Positions 8,848 through 15,799 are shown, counted from the first letter of the stretch. The stretch is 29,755 bases of DNA from CAYYJM01 sp964471755 (GCA_964471755.1 CAYYJM010000050.1:1-29755), one strand, 5' to 3'. Translations and numbers: made by a program. Notes: a model not told the origin generated them from the sequence alone.

Positions 8848-9963
8848 TCACGGCTTTTTCCAGAGATGGTCCGGGTTGAAGTCGAGGTCATCCAGGCCGA
8901 CGCCCAGTAGCAGGCGATCGTAGCGGTAGTATTCGACCTCGCGGCCCTTCTCGTCGAACGTCTGGATCAGCACCGGCATGCCGTTCTCGGGGCTGAGGCC
9001 GATGACCCGCTTGCCGCCACGCGGCAACGGCTTCTCGAAGCCTGGCGGCATCAGATGTTCCACCACCCGCAGCGGCCCGGTCGCGTAGTCCGGTCGATTC
9101 TGGAGCCCCAGATCGACCAGGCGACCTCGGGTCGTGTCGCCCCGGCTGATGGCGGACTGGACCAGCACCAGGTGTTCCAGGGCGGAACCGAAGCCGGCCC
9201 GGGTGATCGGGTAACGCGACGCCGACTGAACGAAGATGCTGTCCGGCGAGAGGGACATGCGCTTGCCGGCCGGCATGAGCGGGATATCGCCGGCCGCCAG
9301 CAGCGTGTGAATCTTGTTGTCGTGCCGACCCTGCACGTAGACGACCTCGCGGCCCTGACGATTCTGGCCCAGCCACTTGAAGTAGACGCTGAACGGCGTC
9401 TTGCGGAACTTGAACAGGACCACCTCTTCCGGCTCGCGGGTGCTGCCGACCACCTCGCGGCGGGTCAGGCGGGCGACGTACGAATCGATGCCGGCGTATC
9501 GAGCCTGGGCCTGGGCCAGAACCTGTTCCAGAGCCAGACCGGCCGCCTCGGTGTTCGGCGTGCTGGCGATCGGATTGCCGACGCCGGACTGCGGCTGGGG
9601 TTGGAACTGCGGCTGTGCCTGGGGTTGAGGCTGCGGAGCGGTGGCCGTCGGCTGGGCTGGCCTGAAGGGGGGCGGCGTCACCTGGCCCTGGCCGGATGCG
9701 GGTACGATCGGAGCGGGATTCCCGGCGGAACGGGACACACCCTGGGCCGGGATGCCGGGGGCGGGAGTGGGACGCGGCCCCGTGTCGTTCTTGTACAGCG
9801 GTGGCGGAGGCACCGGGACCAGAGGAATCTCGCTGCCGGCCCGGGCCCCGGCGGCGGGGACCGCCCGCTCGGCCGGCACGCCACGAAGACCGACCGGCGG
9901 CCGACTCGCGGCACAGCCGAGCAACGCCAGAAAACTGCCCAGAGCGAGGACGAGTCGTACCAT
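8848..9963 (-). CDS. DUF1571 family lipoprotein
   Basis: A 371-residue lipoprotein. The start chosen is the ATG at 9963, because AGGAGG stands 7 bases before it; the upstream in-frame GTG overlaps that ribosome binding site. The N-terminus (MVRLVLALGSFLALLGC) is a lipoprotein signal with Cys17 as the lipidated residue. A long linker rich in Pro, Gln and Ala (about 35-125) leads to a C-terminal domain (about 140-365) that I recognise as DUF1571, with DSYVARLTRRE, FKFRKTPFSVYFKW and EYYRYDRLLLG. That domain resembles the LolA/LppX-type lipid-binding fold, so a role in envelope lipid or lipoprotein handling is possible but unproven. Confidence 0.85.
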   Translation of the reverse strand: MVRLVLALGSFLALLGCAASRPPVGLRGVPAERAVPAAGARAGSEIPLVPVPPPPLYKNDTGPRPTPAPGIPAQGVSRSAGNPAPIVPASGQGQVTPPPFRPAQPTATAPQPQPQAQPQFQPQPQSGVGNPIASTPNTEAAGLALEQVLAQAQARYAGIDSYVARLTRREVVGSTREPEEVVLFKFRKTPFSVYFKWLGQNRQGREVVYVQGRHDNKIHTLLAAGDIPLMPAGKRMSLSPDSIFVQSASRYPITRAGFGSALEHLVLVQSAISRGDTTRGRLVDLGLQNRPDYATGPLRVVEHLMPPGFEKPLPRGGKRVIGLSPENGMPVLIQTFDEKGREVEYYRYDRLLLGVGLDDLDFNPDHLWKKP

Positions 9964-10065
9964 CCGGGTGCCTCCTTGCACGGACCGATAGCGTCCCGGC
10001 CTTGACCGGAACGTTTCCCGCCCGACAGTACCCAGATGCCCCGGAGAAATCCAGACGAGGCCGGC

Positions 10066-10638
10066 TCACGCCGGCTTCGGAAACTTCGCGTGCAGGAAGG
10101 TGCTGAACTCGGTCGCCTGCTCCGGCGTGAAGAATCGCCGTGGCAGGTAGTGGACGATCTGCTCGCGATCGCCGAGGCGGGCCGGATCCTCGTCCACGCG
10201 CGGCCACCAGTAGAGCAGGAAGCCCTCATCATCCTCGTCGAACGCACGGTAGTCGGACCAGTTGTAGCGCTGCTCGAAGGGCCGGGCGTCGATCAGGTCG
10301 AGGCCGAGATCGTCCAGCCGCCAGCGGAGGTGGAACAGGTTCTCCTGATCGCGATACTGTCCGGGCAGCACGATGAACTGCCAGTAGAACTACCAGGGAA
10401 CGTAGGCCAGGCCGGGAAAAAGCAGCAGTAGACCGATCAGGATGCTGGCCACGGCCACGAAGGCGTGTCCGGCAAAGACCAGGATCAGAGCGACGGCCAG
10501 GAAGAACGCCCCGAACAGGAGCCGATCCAGGCCCGGCGGATTGGCCGTTCTCACCTCCTGTTCCTGGAGATGACGCGTCCAGCGGAAGGCGTGCCGAATG
10601 TCCGCCAACTCCAGTGTCCCCGCGATCTCCATCTGCAT
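10066..10638 (-). pseudogene. YcxB-like two-helix membrane protein gene, interrupted by an in-frame TAG
   Basis: Two open segments in the same frame, 10390-10638 and the part downstream of 10389, are separated only by a TAG codon at 10390-10392. Read through, they give about 190 residues: a cytoplasmic N-terminus (MQMEIAGTLELADIRHAFRW), two adjacent hydrophobic helices (LLFGAFFLAVALILVFAG and FVAVASILIGLLLLFPGL), then a soluble domain containing YNWSDYRAFDEDDEGFLLYW and HYLPRRFFTPEQ. That layout resembles the YcxB-like family. The sequence stays coherent on both sides of the stop (VPW, TAG, FYWQF). A recent nonsense mutation or a base-calling error is likelier than two separate genes. GCGAGG lies about 7 bases upstream of the ATG at 10638. 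Confidence 0.6.
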
Positions 10639-10757
10639 GTCGAATCCTCGCCTCGCTGCGCTGCTGGACCAAAATCATGGTAGGGACTTCCTCGGCCAGA
10701 TTCCGCGCCCGATTGTCCTTCCGACGGCGTATCCTGAAGATAGGAGGTGCAGGGCCC

Positions 10758-11252
10758 ATGCCGACGAAACTTGCTCCCCCCTGGGAGAGCCTCGACCCCA
10801 CCGACTGGTTCATGTACTGCGACCTGCTCCAGGACGCCGGGGCGTCGTCACGGCGCTGGACGGCGGCCCGGCGCGTGGCGGAGAGCTTGCAGGTTCAGCC
10901 CGACCTGGTCCTGGTGCTGCGCTGCGGAGCGAGCGCCCTGGAGGGGCACTGGCTGCGCGTCGGTCGAACGTGGTTTATCCCAACCGACCTGACCAGTATC
11001 GTCCACTACCGCAGTGGCTTTACCTGGTGGCGGCACGACTGGGCGCGGCGCGGCCTGGCTCGCTATCCCTACTCGCGGGAAGCCTACGGCACGCGCGATG
11101 AGAAGAAACTACTCGCGTTCGCCTCCGGCACGCCCTGGCAGCACCCGCATCGCAGCTTCGCGGACTTCACCCGCATCTGGGGCCTGAACATCCTGAAGCG
11201 GGAGTTCTACCGCGGCCACGGCCTGCGCCGCGTCCCCGACGCCTGGCGGTGA
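10758..11252 (+). CDS. Hypothetical protein, 164 residues
   Basis: A soluble, aromatic- and arginine-rich protein with no signal peptide and no membrane helix. AGGAGG lies 10 bases upstream of the ATG at 10758 and supports this start (MPTKLAPPWESL). Recognisable features are several tryptophans (WFMYCDLL, HWLRVGRTWFIP, FTWWRHDWARRG) and a C-terminal segment with FADFTRIWGLNILKREFYRG. I do not recognise the family. The clean ribosome site and the wobble-position GC pattern make it a credible gene. It is divergent from the interrupted membrane protein gene. Confidence 0.7.
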   Translation: MPTKLAPPWESLDPTDWFMYCDLLQDAGASSRRWTAARRVAESLQVQPDLVLVLRCGASALEGHWLRVGRTWFIPTDLTSIVHYRSGFTWWRHDWARRGLARYPYSREAYGTRDEKKLLAFASGTPWQHPHRSFADFTRIWGLNILKREFYRGHGLRRVPDAWR

Positions 11253-11347
11253 GATTTGGCGTAACCGGCGAATCGCTTCGGTGGCATGCCGCAAAAGTGG
11301 CCCGCCACTCCGTAGAGGTCGAGCCGCTCGCCGGGGATTTCTGCTGA

Positions 11348-11375
11348 TTCATCGTTCATCGTTCATCCTTCATCG
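11348..11375. repeat. Tandem heptamer repeat, 4 copies
   Basis: Four head-to-tail 7-base units: TTCATCG, TTCATCG, TTCATCC, TTCATCG. The array ends 36 bases before an extended -10 promoter element. Confidence 0.85.
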
Positions 11376-11410
11376 TTTTGAAATTTTGCTCTTCCCTTCT
11401 GGTCGAGTCG

Positions 11411-11419
11411 TGATATAAT
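11411..11419 (+). promoter_or_regulatory. Extended -10 promoter for the RRM protein gene
   Basis: TGATATAAT is a perfect TATAAT with the TG of an extended -10 element one base upstream. A -35 at 16-18 bases is poor (around 11390-11396), which is usual for extended -10 promoters. The predicted transcript start is near 11426, about 235 bases before the start codon. Confidence 0.55.
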
Positions 11420-11661
11420 GCGTCAGATGACCTGGGCGATGTAGTCCGGTCTACCTGTTGACGAACGAGACTGTCGCTTTTGTGTCTTGTCTATCTCCCA
11501 GCTCCTGGCTCCGATCGCTACGCAGCTCTCGAGATCACAAGCCCGACTGTCGGACGATGCACGTTCCGGGCTTTCCCGGACTATTCGCTCCTGTCTCTGC
11601 GGCTGTCGCCGCACGTTCGTGATTCTGTTTTCGGCGGGCCAGCGAGCCTGCGAAGGATGCC

Positions 11662-12048
11662 ATGAGCAAGAATATCTACGTCGGTAACCTGTCGTTCCAG
11701 GCCACCGTGGACGACCTGCGCGATCTGTTCTCGCAGTACGGCACCGTCACCCGGGCTCAGATCGTTACCGATCGCGAAACCGGCCGCTCCCGCGGTTTCG
11801 GCTTCGTCGAGATGGCCGACGGCGGCGACGAGGCCATCGAGGCCCTGAACGGCACGCCGTTCCAGGGTCGTCCCCTGACGGTCAACGAGGCCAAGCCGCG
11901 TGAAGAGCGGCCGCGTTCCGGCGGCGGCTCGGGCGGTTACGGTGGCGGCGGCGGCGGCGGCGGTCGCGGTGGCTACGGTGGCGGCGGCGGCGGCCGTGGT
12001 GGCGACCGCGGCGGCTACGGCGGTGGTCGTGGTGGCGATCGCTACTAA
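11662..12048 (+). CDS. Glycine-rich RNA-binding protein with one RRM
   Basis: A 128-residue RNA-binding protein. A single RRM domain (residues 3-80) carries RNP2 (IYVGNL, 5-10) and RNP1 (RGFGFVEM, 44-51). The C-terminal tail (about 89-128) is almost all Gly, Arg and Tyr in GGYGGGG/GGRGG units. This is the layout of the small RNA-binding proteins of cyanobacteria and other bacteria that are often cold-induced and act on mRNA folding or stability. The start ATG has GAAGGA about 6 bases upstream. Transcription probably begins at the extended -10 element far upstream, leaving a leader long enough for autoregulation. The 3' end is followed by a strong palindromic repeat set. Confidence 0.95.
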   Translation: MSKNIYVGNLSFQATVDDLRDLFSQYGTVTRAQIVTDRETGRSRGFGFVEMADGGDEAIEALNGTPFQGRPLTVNEAKPREERPRSGGGSGGYGGGGGGGGRGGYGGGGGGRGGDRGGYGGGRGGDRY

Positions 12049-12056
12049 GCCACAGA

Positions 12057-12166
12057 CTCATCATTGAGCCGCCGGCTTGCCGGCGGTCTGCTCATCATTG
12101 AGCCGCCGGCTTGCCGGCGGTCTTCGTCGTGAATACCCGCCGGCAAGCCGGCGCCTCAATGATGAG
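12057..12166. repeat. Palindromic repeat triplet: two direct copies and one inverted copy
   Basis: A 33-base unit occurs twice with no mismatch (12057-12089 and 12091-12123), one base apart. A third, inverted copy with a few differences covers 12134-12166. Each unit contains its own hairpin core, CCGCCGGC-TT-GCCGGCGG with small variation. The inverted copy can also pair with either direct copy to form a long stem. Lying between the convergent ends of the RRM gene and ubiX, it probably acts as a terminator. The repeat design is like REP/BIME elements. Confidence 0.8.
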
Positions 12167-12849
12167 ACTCATCTCCCCAGCGCAACATCAGATCATGTTC
12201 GATACCCAACTGGTCGCAGATTCGGCCAACGATGAAGTTGACCTGATCGTCGAGCGTCTGCGGTCGGGTATAGAATGCCGGCATCGCCGGTAGCACGACG
12301 GCCCCAGCCTCGGCACAAAGCGTCAGGTTGCGCAGCTGGATCAGGTGCAATGGCGTCTCACGCGGCACGAGAATGAGCCGACGTTTCTCCTTCAGATGCA
12401 CGTCGGCCGCCCGGTGGATCAGATTCTGCGAGAGCCCGTGCGCGATGGCCGCCACCGTGCCCATGCTGCATGGACAGACAACCATGCCGCCAGTCAGAAA
12501 CGACCCTGAGGCGATGCCGGCGTGGAAGTTCTGGTAGTGGTGGAAGAGAACCTGCCCGGGTTTCGCCAGCCGGGCCGACTCGCCCAGCAGATCGGCCAGG
12601 TCGAAGCGATCGAGCCGCACGGTGCGATCCAGTTCGTGAGCGATCACCTCGACGGCCGCCGGGCTGAGGACGAGGTGGAGCGTCCGACCCGTGCGGAGCA
12701 GCGCCTCAACGAGCGGCACACCGTAGGGCATTCCTCTGNNNNNNNNNNNNNNNNNNNNNNNNNNNNNNNNNNNNNNNNNNNNNNNNNNNNNNNNNNNNNN
12801 NNNNNNNNNNNNNNNNNNNNNNNNNNNNNNCGAGATCGGTGCTAGCCAT
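12156..12849 (-). CDS. ubiX: Flavin prenyltransferase UbiX/Pad1 family, with an assembly gap near its start
   Basis: UbiX joins a dimethylallyl unit to FMN to make the prenylated flavin cofactor used by UbiD-type decarboxylases. The readable part is full family sequence: YGVPLVEALL, ASGSFLTGGMVVCPCSMGT, LIHRAADVHLKEKRRLILVPRETPLH, LRNLTLCAEAGAVVLPAMPAFYTRP and LDDQVNFIVGRI. The ATG at 12849 (MASTDL) has GGGAG 5-9 bases upstream and lies one base after the stop of the methyltransferase gene. The N run (12739-12830) removes the N-terminal glycine-rich loop. The two sides are out of frame across the 92 Ns, so the gap length must be wrong. The last residues (ESHH) are encoded inside the palindromic repeat. 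No ubiD is present in the window. Confidence 0.88.
12739..12830. other. Assembly gap (92 Ns)
   Basis: A run of undetermined bases inside the 5' part of ubiX. Reading frames on the two sides disagree, and a gap of length 1 modulo 3 (for example 91 or 94) would restore the frame. Confidence 0.97.
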
Positions 12850-12850
12850 G

Positions 12851-13558
12851 TCATCTCCCGGAGCGAATCCGATAGAGCGTTCCCTTCTCGCGCCGACCGT
12901 TTGGATCGCCGGCCTTCATCACCGTCGTGGTGTAGGGCAGACCGCGCTCGGCCAGGCGTGACCGGAGCGCCTGCGACGGCACCCGATCCGTATCTGTCAG
13001 CAGACACTCGCCGCCGGGAGCCAGCAGCGTCTCGATCAGCTGGACCAGCGGTTCGACGTTTCGCAACTCGTAGATCAGGTCCGAGGCCAGGATCAGCGTG
13101 AACTGGCGATCCGTCGGCGGAAAGCGCCAGTCCATGTGGAGCAGATCGAAGTCAGTGAAGCCGTTCCGACGAGCGTTCGCACTGGCGAAGTGCAGGGCGG
13201 TCGCGTCGTAATCGCTGAACGTGACGTGCAGACCCAGCGACAGGGCGACGATGCCCGGTAGGCCGAGGCCGCAGCCGATCTCCAGGGCCGGGCCGGCAGC
13301 GGGCGACAGGTTCGCGCGAACGAGCGCCTTGGCGAGCATTCGCGCCGCCGGCCAGAGGTCCGCCCAGTAGGGCAGGAACTCGTCGGCGTCGAAGGCCTGG
13401 CGAACCTTCGGGTGATTGAGCAGATGATCGTAGTCGGCCGGTCGATCGAGAAGGAACTCGCGGTCCTCGATCCGGACGCGCTCACGATGGATCTCGCCCA
13501 GCGCCTCGCGGGGTGTCTCTTGCAGCATCGGCCGATCGGGAGGTGTTGTCGCGCTCAT
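12851..13558 (-). CDS. Class I SAM-dependent methyltransferase (Methyltransf_16-like)
   Basis: A 235-residue cytoplasmic methyltransferase. The SAM-binding motif is EIGCGLGLPG (93-102), followed by the acidic residue of motif II in FSDYDA (about 116-118) and motif IV in LASDLIYE (158-163). The segment PYWADLWPAARMLA (63-76) before motif I is typical of the Methyltransf_16 group, which includes protein-lysine methyltransferases and nicotinamide N-methyltransferase-like proteins. The substrate is not identifiable from sequence. It is the middle gene of an apparent operon: 7 bases after the metallophosphoesterase and 1 base before ubiX. Confidence 0.85.
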   Translation of the reverse strand: MSATTPPDRPMLQETPREALGEIHRERVRIEDREFLLDRPADYDHLLNHPKVRQAFDADEFLPYWADLWPAARMLAKALVRANLSPAAGPALEIGCGLGLPGIVALSLGLHVTFSDYDATALHFASANARRNGFTDFDLLHMDWRFPPTDRQFTLILASDLIYELRNVEPLVQLIETLLAPGGECLLTDTDRVPSQALRSRLAERGLPYTTTVMKAGDPNGRREKGTLYRIRSGR

Positions 13559-13565
13559 GGTACGG

Positions 13566-14411
13566 TCACAGAAGGAAAACCCGGTTGACGAGATCGTCCA
13601 GCGTCACGGCCTGGTCGGTCGGGAACAGACAGGCGGCGGCCGGATGGCCGAGCGAGTCGAGGATCAGTTGCCGTGAATTGGCCCGTTCCCAGCCGGCGTC
13701 GCAGGGGATATGGCCGCTGATCAGCCAGTCGGCATCGACCTTGTTCAGGAAGGTGCTGATCACGGCCTCGCTGGTATCGCGGCCCCAGACGAGGGAGTGG
13801 GCCGAGCCGCCCGGCTTGAGTTCGCTCTCCGGCAGTGGGTCCTGTTCCAGGGCGGCCAGGGAGAACGTCTCCAGCCGGGTGCCGACCGGCACGCTGTGGG
13901 CCAGACAGACGCGGTTGGGCGTCAGGAGCAGGAGCGGAGCCGTGGCGAAGACCTGATCGTAGGCGGCCAGGATCTCGTCGGCATGGCTGCCATAAGCGGT
14001 CCGGACTCCCTGGCAGAAATCTTCCAGCAGATCCACGTCGGCCTTGGTGATCCGACGGCCAGTCCACTGCGAGAGTTCGTGATTGCCAAGCAGGAAGTGG
14101 ACCTGTCGTGGAAACTGCATCTTGAGGGTGACGACAAGGTCGAGCAGTTGGTGCGAGCGTTCGCCGCCAGTGGGATAGCTGAAGGTGCCGTGCAGCACCT
14201 CTTGCAGAACGAGGTGTCGCTCCGGGAAGTGGGCGAGGTCAGCCTTGACGAGCAGGCGACGGAAATTCTCCAGATTACCATGCAGGTCACCGGCGACGAG
14301 GATCTCGCGCACGTGTTGAAGTCGGACCACCCGACCGGTTCGGCCCGGAGTCTGGCGAAAGGCCAGGACGCCCCGGCGCAGATTGGGGAGCAACTTCACG
14401 GGGTCAGGCAT
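13566..14411 (-). CDS. Calcineurin-like metallophosphoesterase
   Basis: A 281-residue predicted phosphoesterase. Metal-binding motifs are GDLHGN (41-46), GNHE (109-112) and GHIPC near the C-terminus. The usual second motif GDxxDRG is not recognisable; the matching stretch reads LVLQEVLHG, so the metal site may be modified. The domain resembles the serine/threonine phosphatase-like branch, but the substrate is unknown. I chose the ATG at 14411; a TTG two codons upstream (14417) lies closer to the AGGA ribosome site and is a real alternative. It is the first gene of the operon with the methyltransferase and ubiX. Confidence 0.85.
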   Translation of the reverse strand: MPDPVKLLPNLRRGVLAFRQTPGRTGRVVRLQHVREILVAGDLHGNLENFRRLLVKADLAHFPERHLVLQEVLHGTFSYPTGGERSHQLLDLVVTLKMQFPRQVHFLLGNHELSQWTGRRITKADVDLLEDFCQGVRTAYGSHADEILAAYDQVFATAPLLLLTPNRVCLAHSVPVGTRLETFSLAALEQDPLPESELKPGGSAHSLVWGRDTSEAVISTFLNKVDADWLISGHIPCDAGWERANSRQLILDSLGHPAAACLFPTDQAVTLDDLVNRVFLL

Positions 14412-14642
14412 GGCCAAGCTTGTCCTGGTGCCGTTCCGGAGTGAACCATCCTGTTAGATTATCGAGGTCGGCCGTTGGAAATCAAGGAGCGCGGGGGCTT
14501 GCGACGCGGCCAGACTTTCCTATCCTGCCGGAGGGATCGCGTTGCCCACAGTCGTCGCCATCCCGCCACGAGTAAACCACTGTGCCGATGCCCCTCGCAC
14601 ATGAAGCGGCGAGACGCATCAATCGAACCAGGGAGCGGGGAT

Positions 14643-15017
14643 ATGAAGAAAGCGGTGATTCTGAGTGGGGTCTGTCTGGCCCTCTTTGCCCTGAGCGGTT
14701 GCGGCTCCAGTGCCGACAGCCTGATCCAGCAACAGATCAAGGTGATGAACGATCTGGCCGACGCGATGGAGGCCAAGGATGAGGCCAAGGTCAAGCAGAT
14801 CGAAGCGCAGATGAAGGAACTGCAGAAGCAGATGAAGGAGATCAAGTTGTCGGAGGCGGACCAGAAGGCCCTGGCCGAGAAGCACAAGGATGCGCTGATG
14901 AAGGCGACGGGCCGACTGATGGGCGCGGCCCTGAAGGGCGGCGGTCTGCCCGGCATGCCCGGACTGCCCGGCCCCGGTGGCCCGGAGGAAAAGAACAAGC
15001 CGACCAAGGATATGTGA
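14643..15017 (+). CDS. Small lipoprotein with a charged helical domain
   Basis: A 124-residue protein. The start is the ATG at 14643, because MKKAVILSGVCLALFALSGC is a complete lipoprotein signal with Cys20 in the LSGC lipobox and GGGAG/GGGGA stands just upstream. After the lipid anchor, residues 25-90 form a Lys/Glu/Gln-rich amphipathic helix (for example MKELQKQMKEIKLSEADQK) that probably makes a coiled coil. A Gly/Pro-rich tail with GLPGMPGLPGPGG follows. Similar small anchored coiled-coil proteins are frequent in planctomycetes, but I cannot name a function. A strong terminator follows the stop codon. Confidence 0.85.
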   Translation: MKKAVILSGVCLALFALSGCGSSADSLIQQQIKVMNDLADAMEAKDEAKVKQIEAQMKELQKQMKEIKLSEADQKALAEKHKDALMKATGRLMGAALKGGGLPGMPGLPGPGGPEEKNKPTKDM

Positions 15018-15028
15018 TCCGGTGTGGT

Positions 15029-15075
15029 CAACGAGGGCCGGCATTCCTTCGGGAGCGCCGGCCCTTGTTGGTTTT
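15029..15075 (+). terminator. Intrinsic terminator after the small lipoprotein gene
   Basis: A 14-bp stem (15029-15042 with 15057-15070, one G-U pair) with a 14-base loop is followed by GTTTT. It lies 11 bases after the stop codon and isolates the lipoprotein gene from the tRNA cluster. Confidence 0.8.
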
Positions 15076-15203
15076 GGTCGCATATTTTTTTTGCGTACCG
15101 TTCGCGAACCTGATCGCCCACCAGCTGCTCTTCTCTCATGTACACGACGATGAGCCAGCACGAGTGAGAATCAACTGTCACGGAACGCTGGTGACGACGT
15201 TGT

Positions 15204-15228
15204 AACGGTGAGTGGGACGCTCGCCGTT
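15204..15228 (+). other. Hairpin just upstream of the tRNA cluster
   Basis: A 9-bp stem (15204-15212 with 15220-15228, one G-U pair) with a 7-base loop ends 6 bases before the first tRNA. It may be a processing signal in the tRNA precursor. The rest of 15076-15234 shows only a T-rich run near 15083-15091. Confidence 0.35.
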
Positions 15229-15234
15229 CAATCG

Positions 15235-15320
15235 GGAAGGCAGGTGGCTATCGGTTTGCCACGACACTCTGCTAAGGTGTACCCCGACAGGGGTTGAGGG
15301 TTCGACTCCCTCGCTTTCCG
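15235..15320 (+). tRNA. tRNA-Ser (anticodon GCU)
   Basis: Full class II cloverleaf. The 7-bp acceptor starts GGAAGGC and ends GCTTTCC with G73. The D-stem is GTGGC/GCCAC. The anticodon stem ACACT/GGTGT encloses loop CTGCTAA, with anticodon GCT. A long variable arm (with ACCCC/GGGGT) is typical of serine tRNA, and the T-stem is GAGGG/CCCTC. CCA is not encoded. It reads AGC and AGU codons. Confidence 0.92.
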
Positions 15321-15333
15321 CTGATTGTGATTC

Positions 15334-15415
15334 GGGTGGTGTTCCGTACGTCGGCCTGTAAAGTCGATGCGTAATGTGCGGTGCGTCGCGTGAGGTTCGA
15401 TTCCTCCACTACCCA
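15334..15415 (+). tRNA. tRNA-Tyr (anticodon GUA), D-arm apparently missing
   Basis: The acceptor GGGTGGT/ACTACCC with A73 and the anticodon arm TCGGC-CTGTAAA-GTCGA (anticodon 15358-15360) are clear and typical of tyrosine tRNA. The T-arm GAGG-TTCGATT-CCTC is also present. Only 10 bases separate the acceptor from the anticodon stem, where about 19 are expected, so no D-stem and D-loop with GG can be drawn. The variable region is 23 bases, long even for tRNA-Tyr. It may be a damaged gene, a sequencing artefact or a real irregular tRNA. Confidence 0.55.
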
Positions 15416-15430
15416 CTGATTCGTTGTGAT

Positions 15431-15502
15431 TGCCCTGTAGTTTAACCGGCAGAACGCTGGGCTCTGAACCCAGAGATTCACGTTCAAATCGTGGTGGGGC
15501 AA
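15431..15502 (+). tRNA. tRNA-Gln (anticodon CUG)
   Basis: A 72-base cloverleaf. The acceptor is TGCCCTG/TGGGGCA with A73, the D-stem is GTTT/GAAC, and the anticodon stem CTGGG/CCCAG encloses loop CTCTGAA with anticodon at 15464-15466. The T-stem is TCACG/CGTGG. The U1-A72 end pair is typical of glutamine tRNA. It reads CAG. Confidence 0.9.
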
Positions 15503-15513
15503 CTGAGAGAATC

Positions 15514-15584
15514 GTCCTCGGGGTGTGCTGGCCGCACGCGACCCTCCGAAGGTTGCAGACCAGGTTCGATTCCTGGCGGGGACA
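15514..15584 (+). tRNA. tRNA-Arg (anticodon CCG)
   Basis: A 71-base cloverleaf. The acceptor is GTCCTCG/CGGGGAC, the D-stem is GTGT/GCAC, and the anticodon stem CGACC/GGTTG encloses loop CTCCGAA with anticodon at 15546-15548. The T-stem is CCAGG/CCTGG. It reads CGG. Confidence 0.88.
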
Positions 15585-15614
15585 TGCAACTCGGCTTGCG
15601 GGGCAGGCCGGAAA

Positions 15615-15687
15615 CGTGGGGTAGGATAGCGGTCAATCCGCCGGTTTCGGATACCGGACAGCGTGGGTTCAAATCCCACCCCTGCGA
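15615..15687 (+). tRNA. tRNA-Pro (anticodon CGG)
   Basis: A 73-base cloverleaf. The acceptor is CGTGGGG/CCCTGCG with A73, the D-stem is GGAT/ATCC, and the anticodon stem CCGGT/ACCGG encloses loop TTCGGAT with anticodon at 15648-15650. The T-stem is GTGGG/CCCAC. It reads CCG. Confidence 0.88.
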
Positions 15688-15726
15688 CTGAATCAAGGGT
15701 TCGACTTCAACCTCTGAAACTTGCAG

Positions 15727-15799
15727 GTCCTTCGTGATGTAAGCGGAGCATGTCGTGTTCCGTACACCGAATGAGCGGGTTCGACTCCCGCCGAAGGGC
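15727..15799 (+). tRNA. tRNA-like gene with irregular anticodon arm, isotype uncertain
   Basis: The acceptor (TCCTTCG/CGAAGGG), D-arm (ATGT-AAGCGGA-GCAT) and T-arm (GCGGG-TTCGACT-CCCGC) are normal. The anticodon stem TCGTG pairs with CAC-GA only if one C is bulged out. The 7-base loop TTCCGTA would give anticodon CCG (Arg), but position 37 is a pyrimidine, which is unusual. A G at -1 can pair with C73, a feature known from histidine tRNA, but no GTG anticodon fits. It could be a pseudogene or a chimera. Confidence 0.5.

Larger units (their letters stand above)
11253..11661. other. 409-bp intergenic region: heptamer repeats, promoter and long leader
   Basis: This gap lies upstream of the RRM protein gene. 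Four tandem copies of a TTCATCG-type heptamer (11348-11375) are followed by an A/T-richer stretch and an extended -10 element at 11411-11419. Transcription from there would give a leader of roughly 235 bases. No protein frame inside it has a ribosome site worth reporting. No gene is assigned. Confidence 0.6.

Noticed and set aside
12057..12166. CRISPR array
   Set aside because: The repeats are one base apart with no spacers, and one copy is inverted; the arrangement is palindromic, not CRISPR-like.
15690..15726. T-arm-like motif (GGGTTCGACT) between tRNA-Pro and the irregular tRNA
   Set aside because: The flanking bases do not form a T-stem and no acceptor or anticodon arm fits around it.
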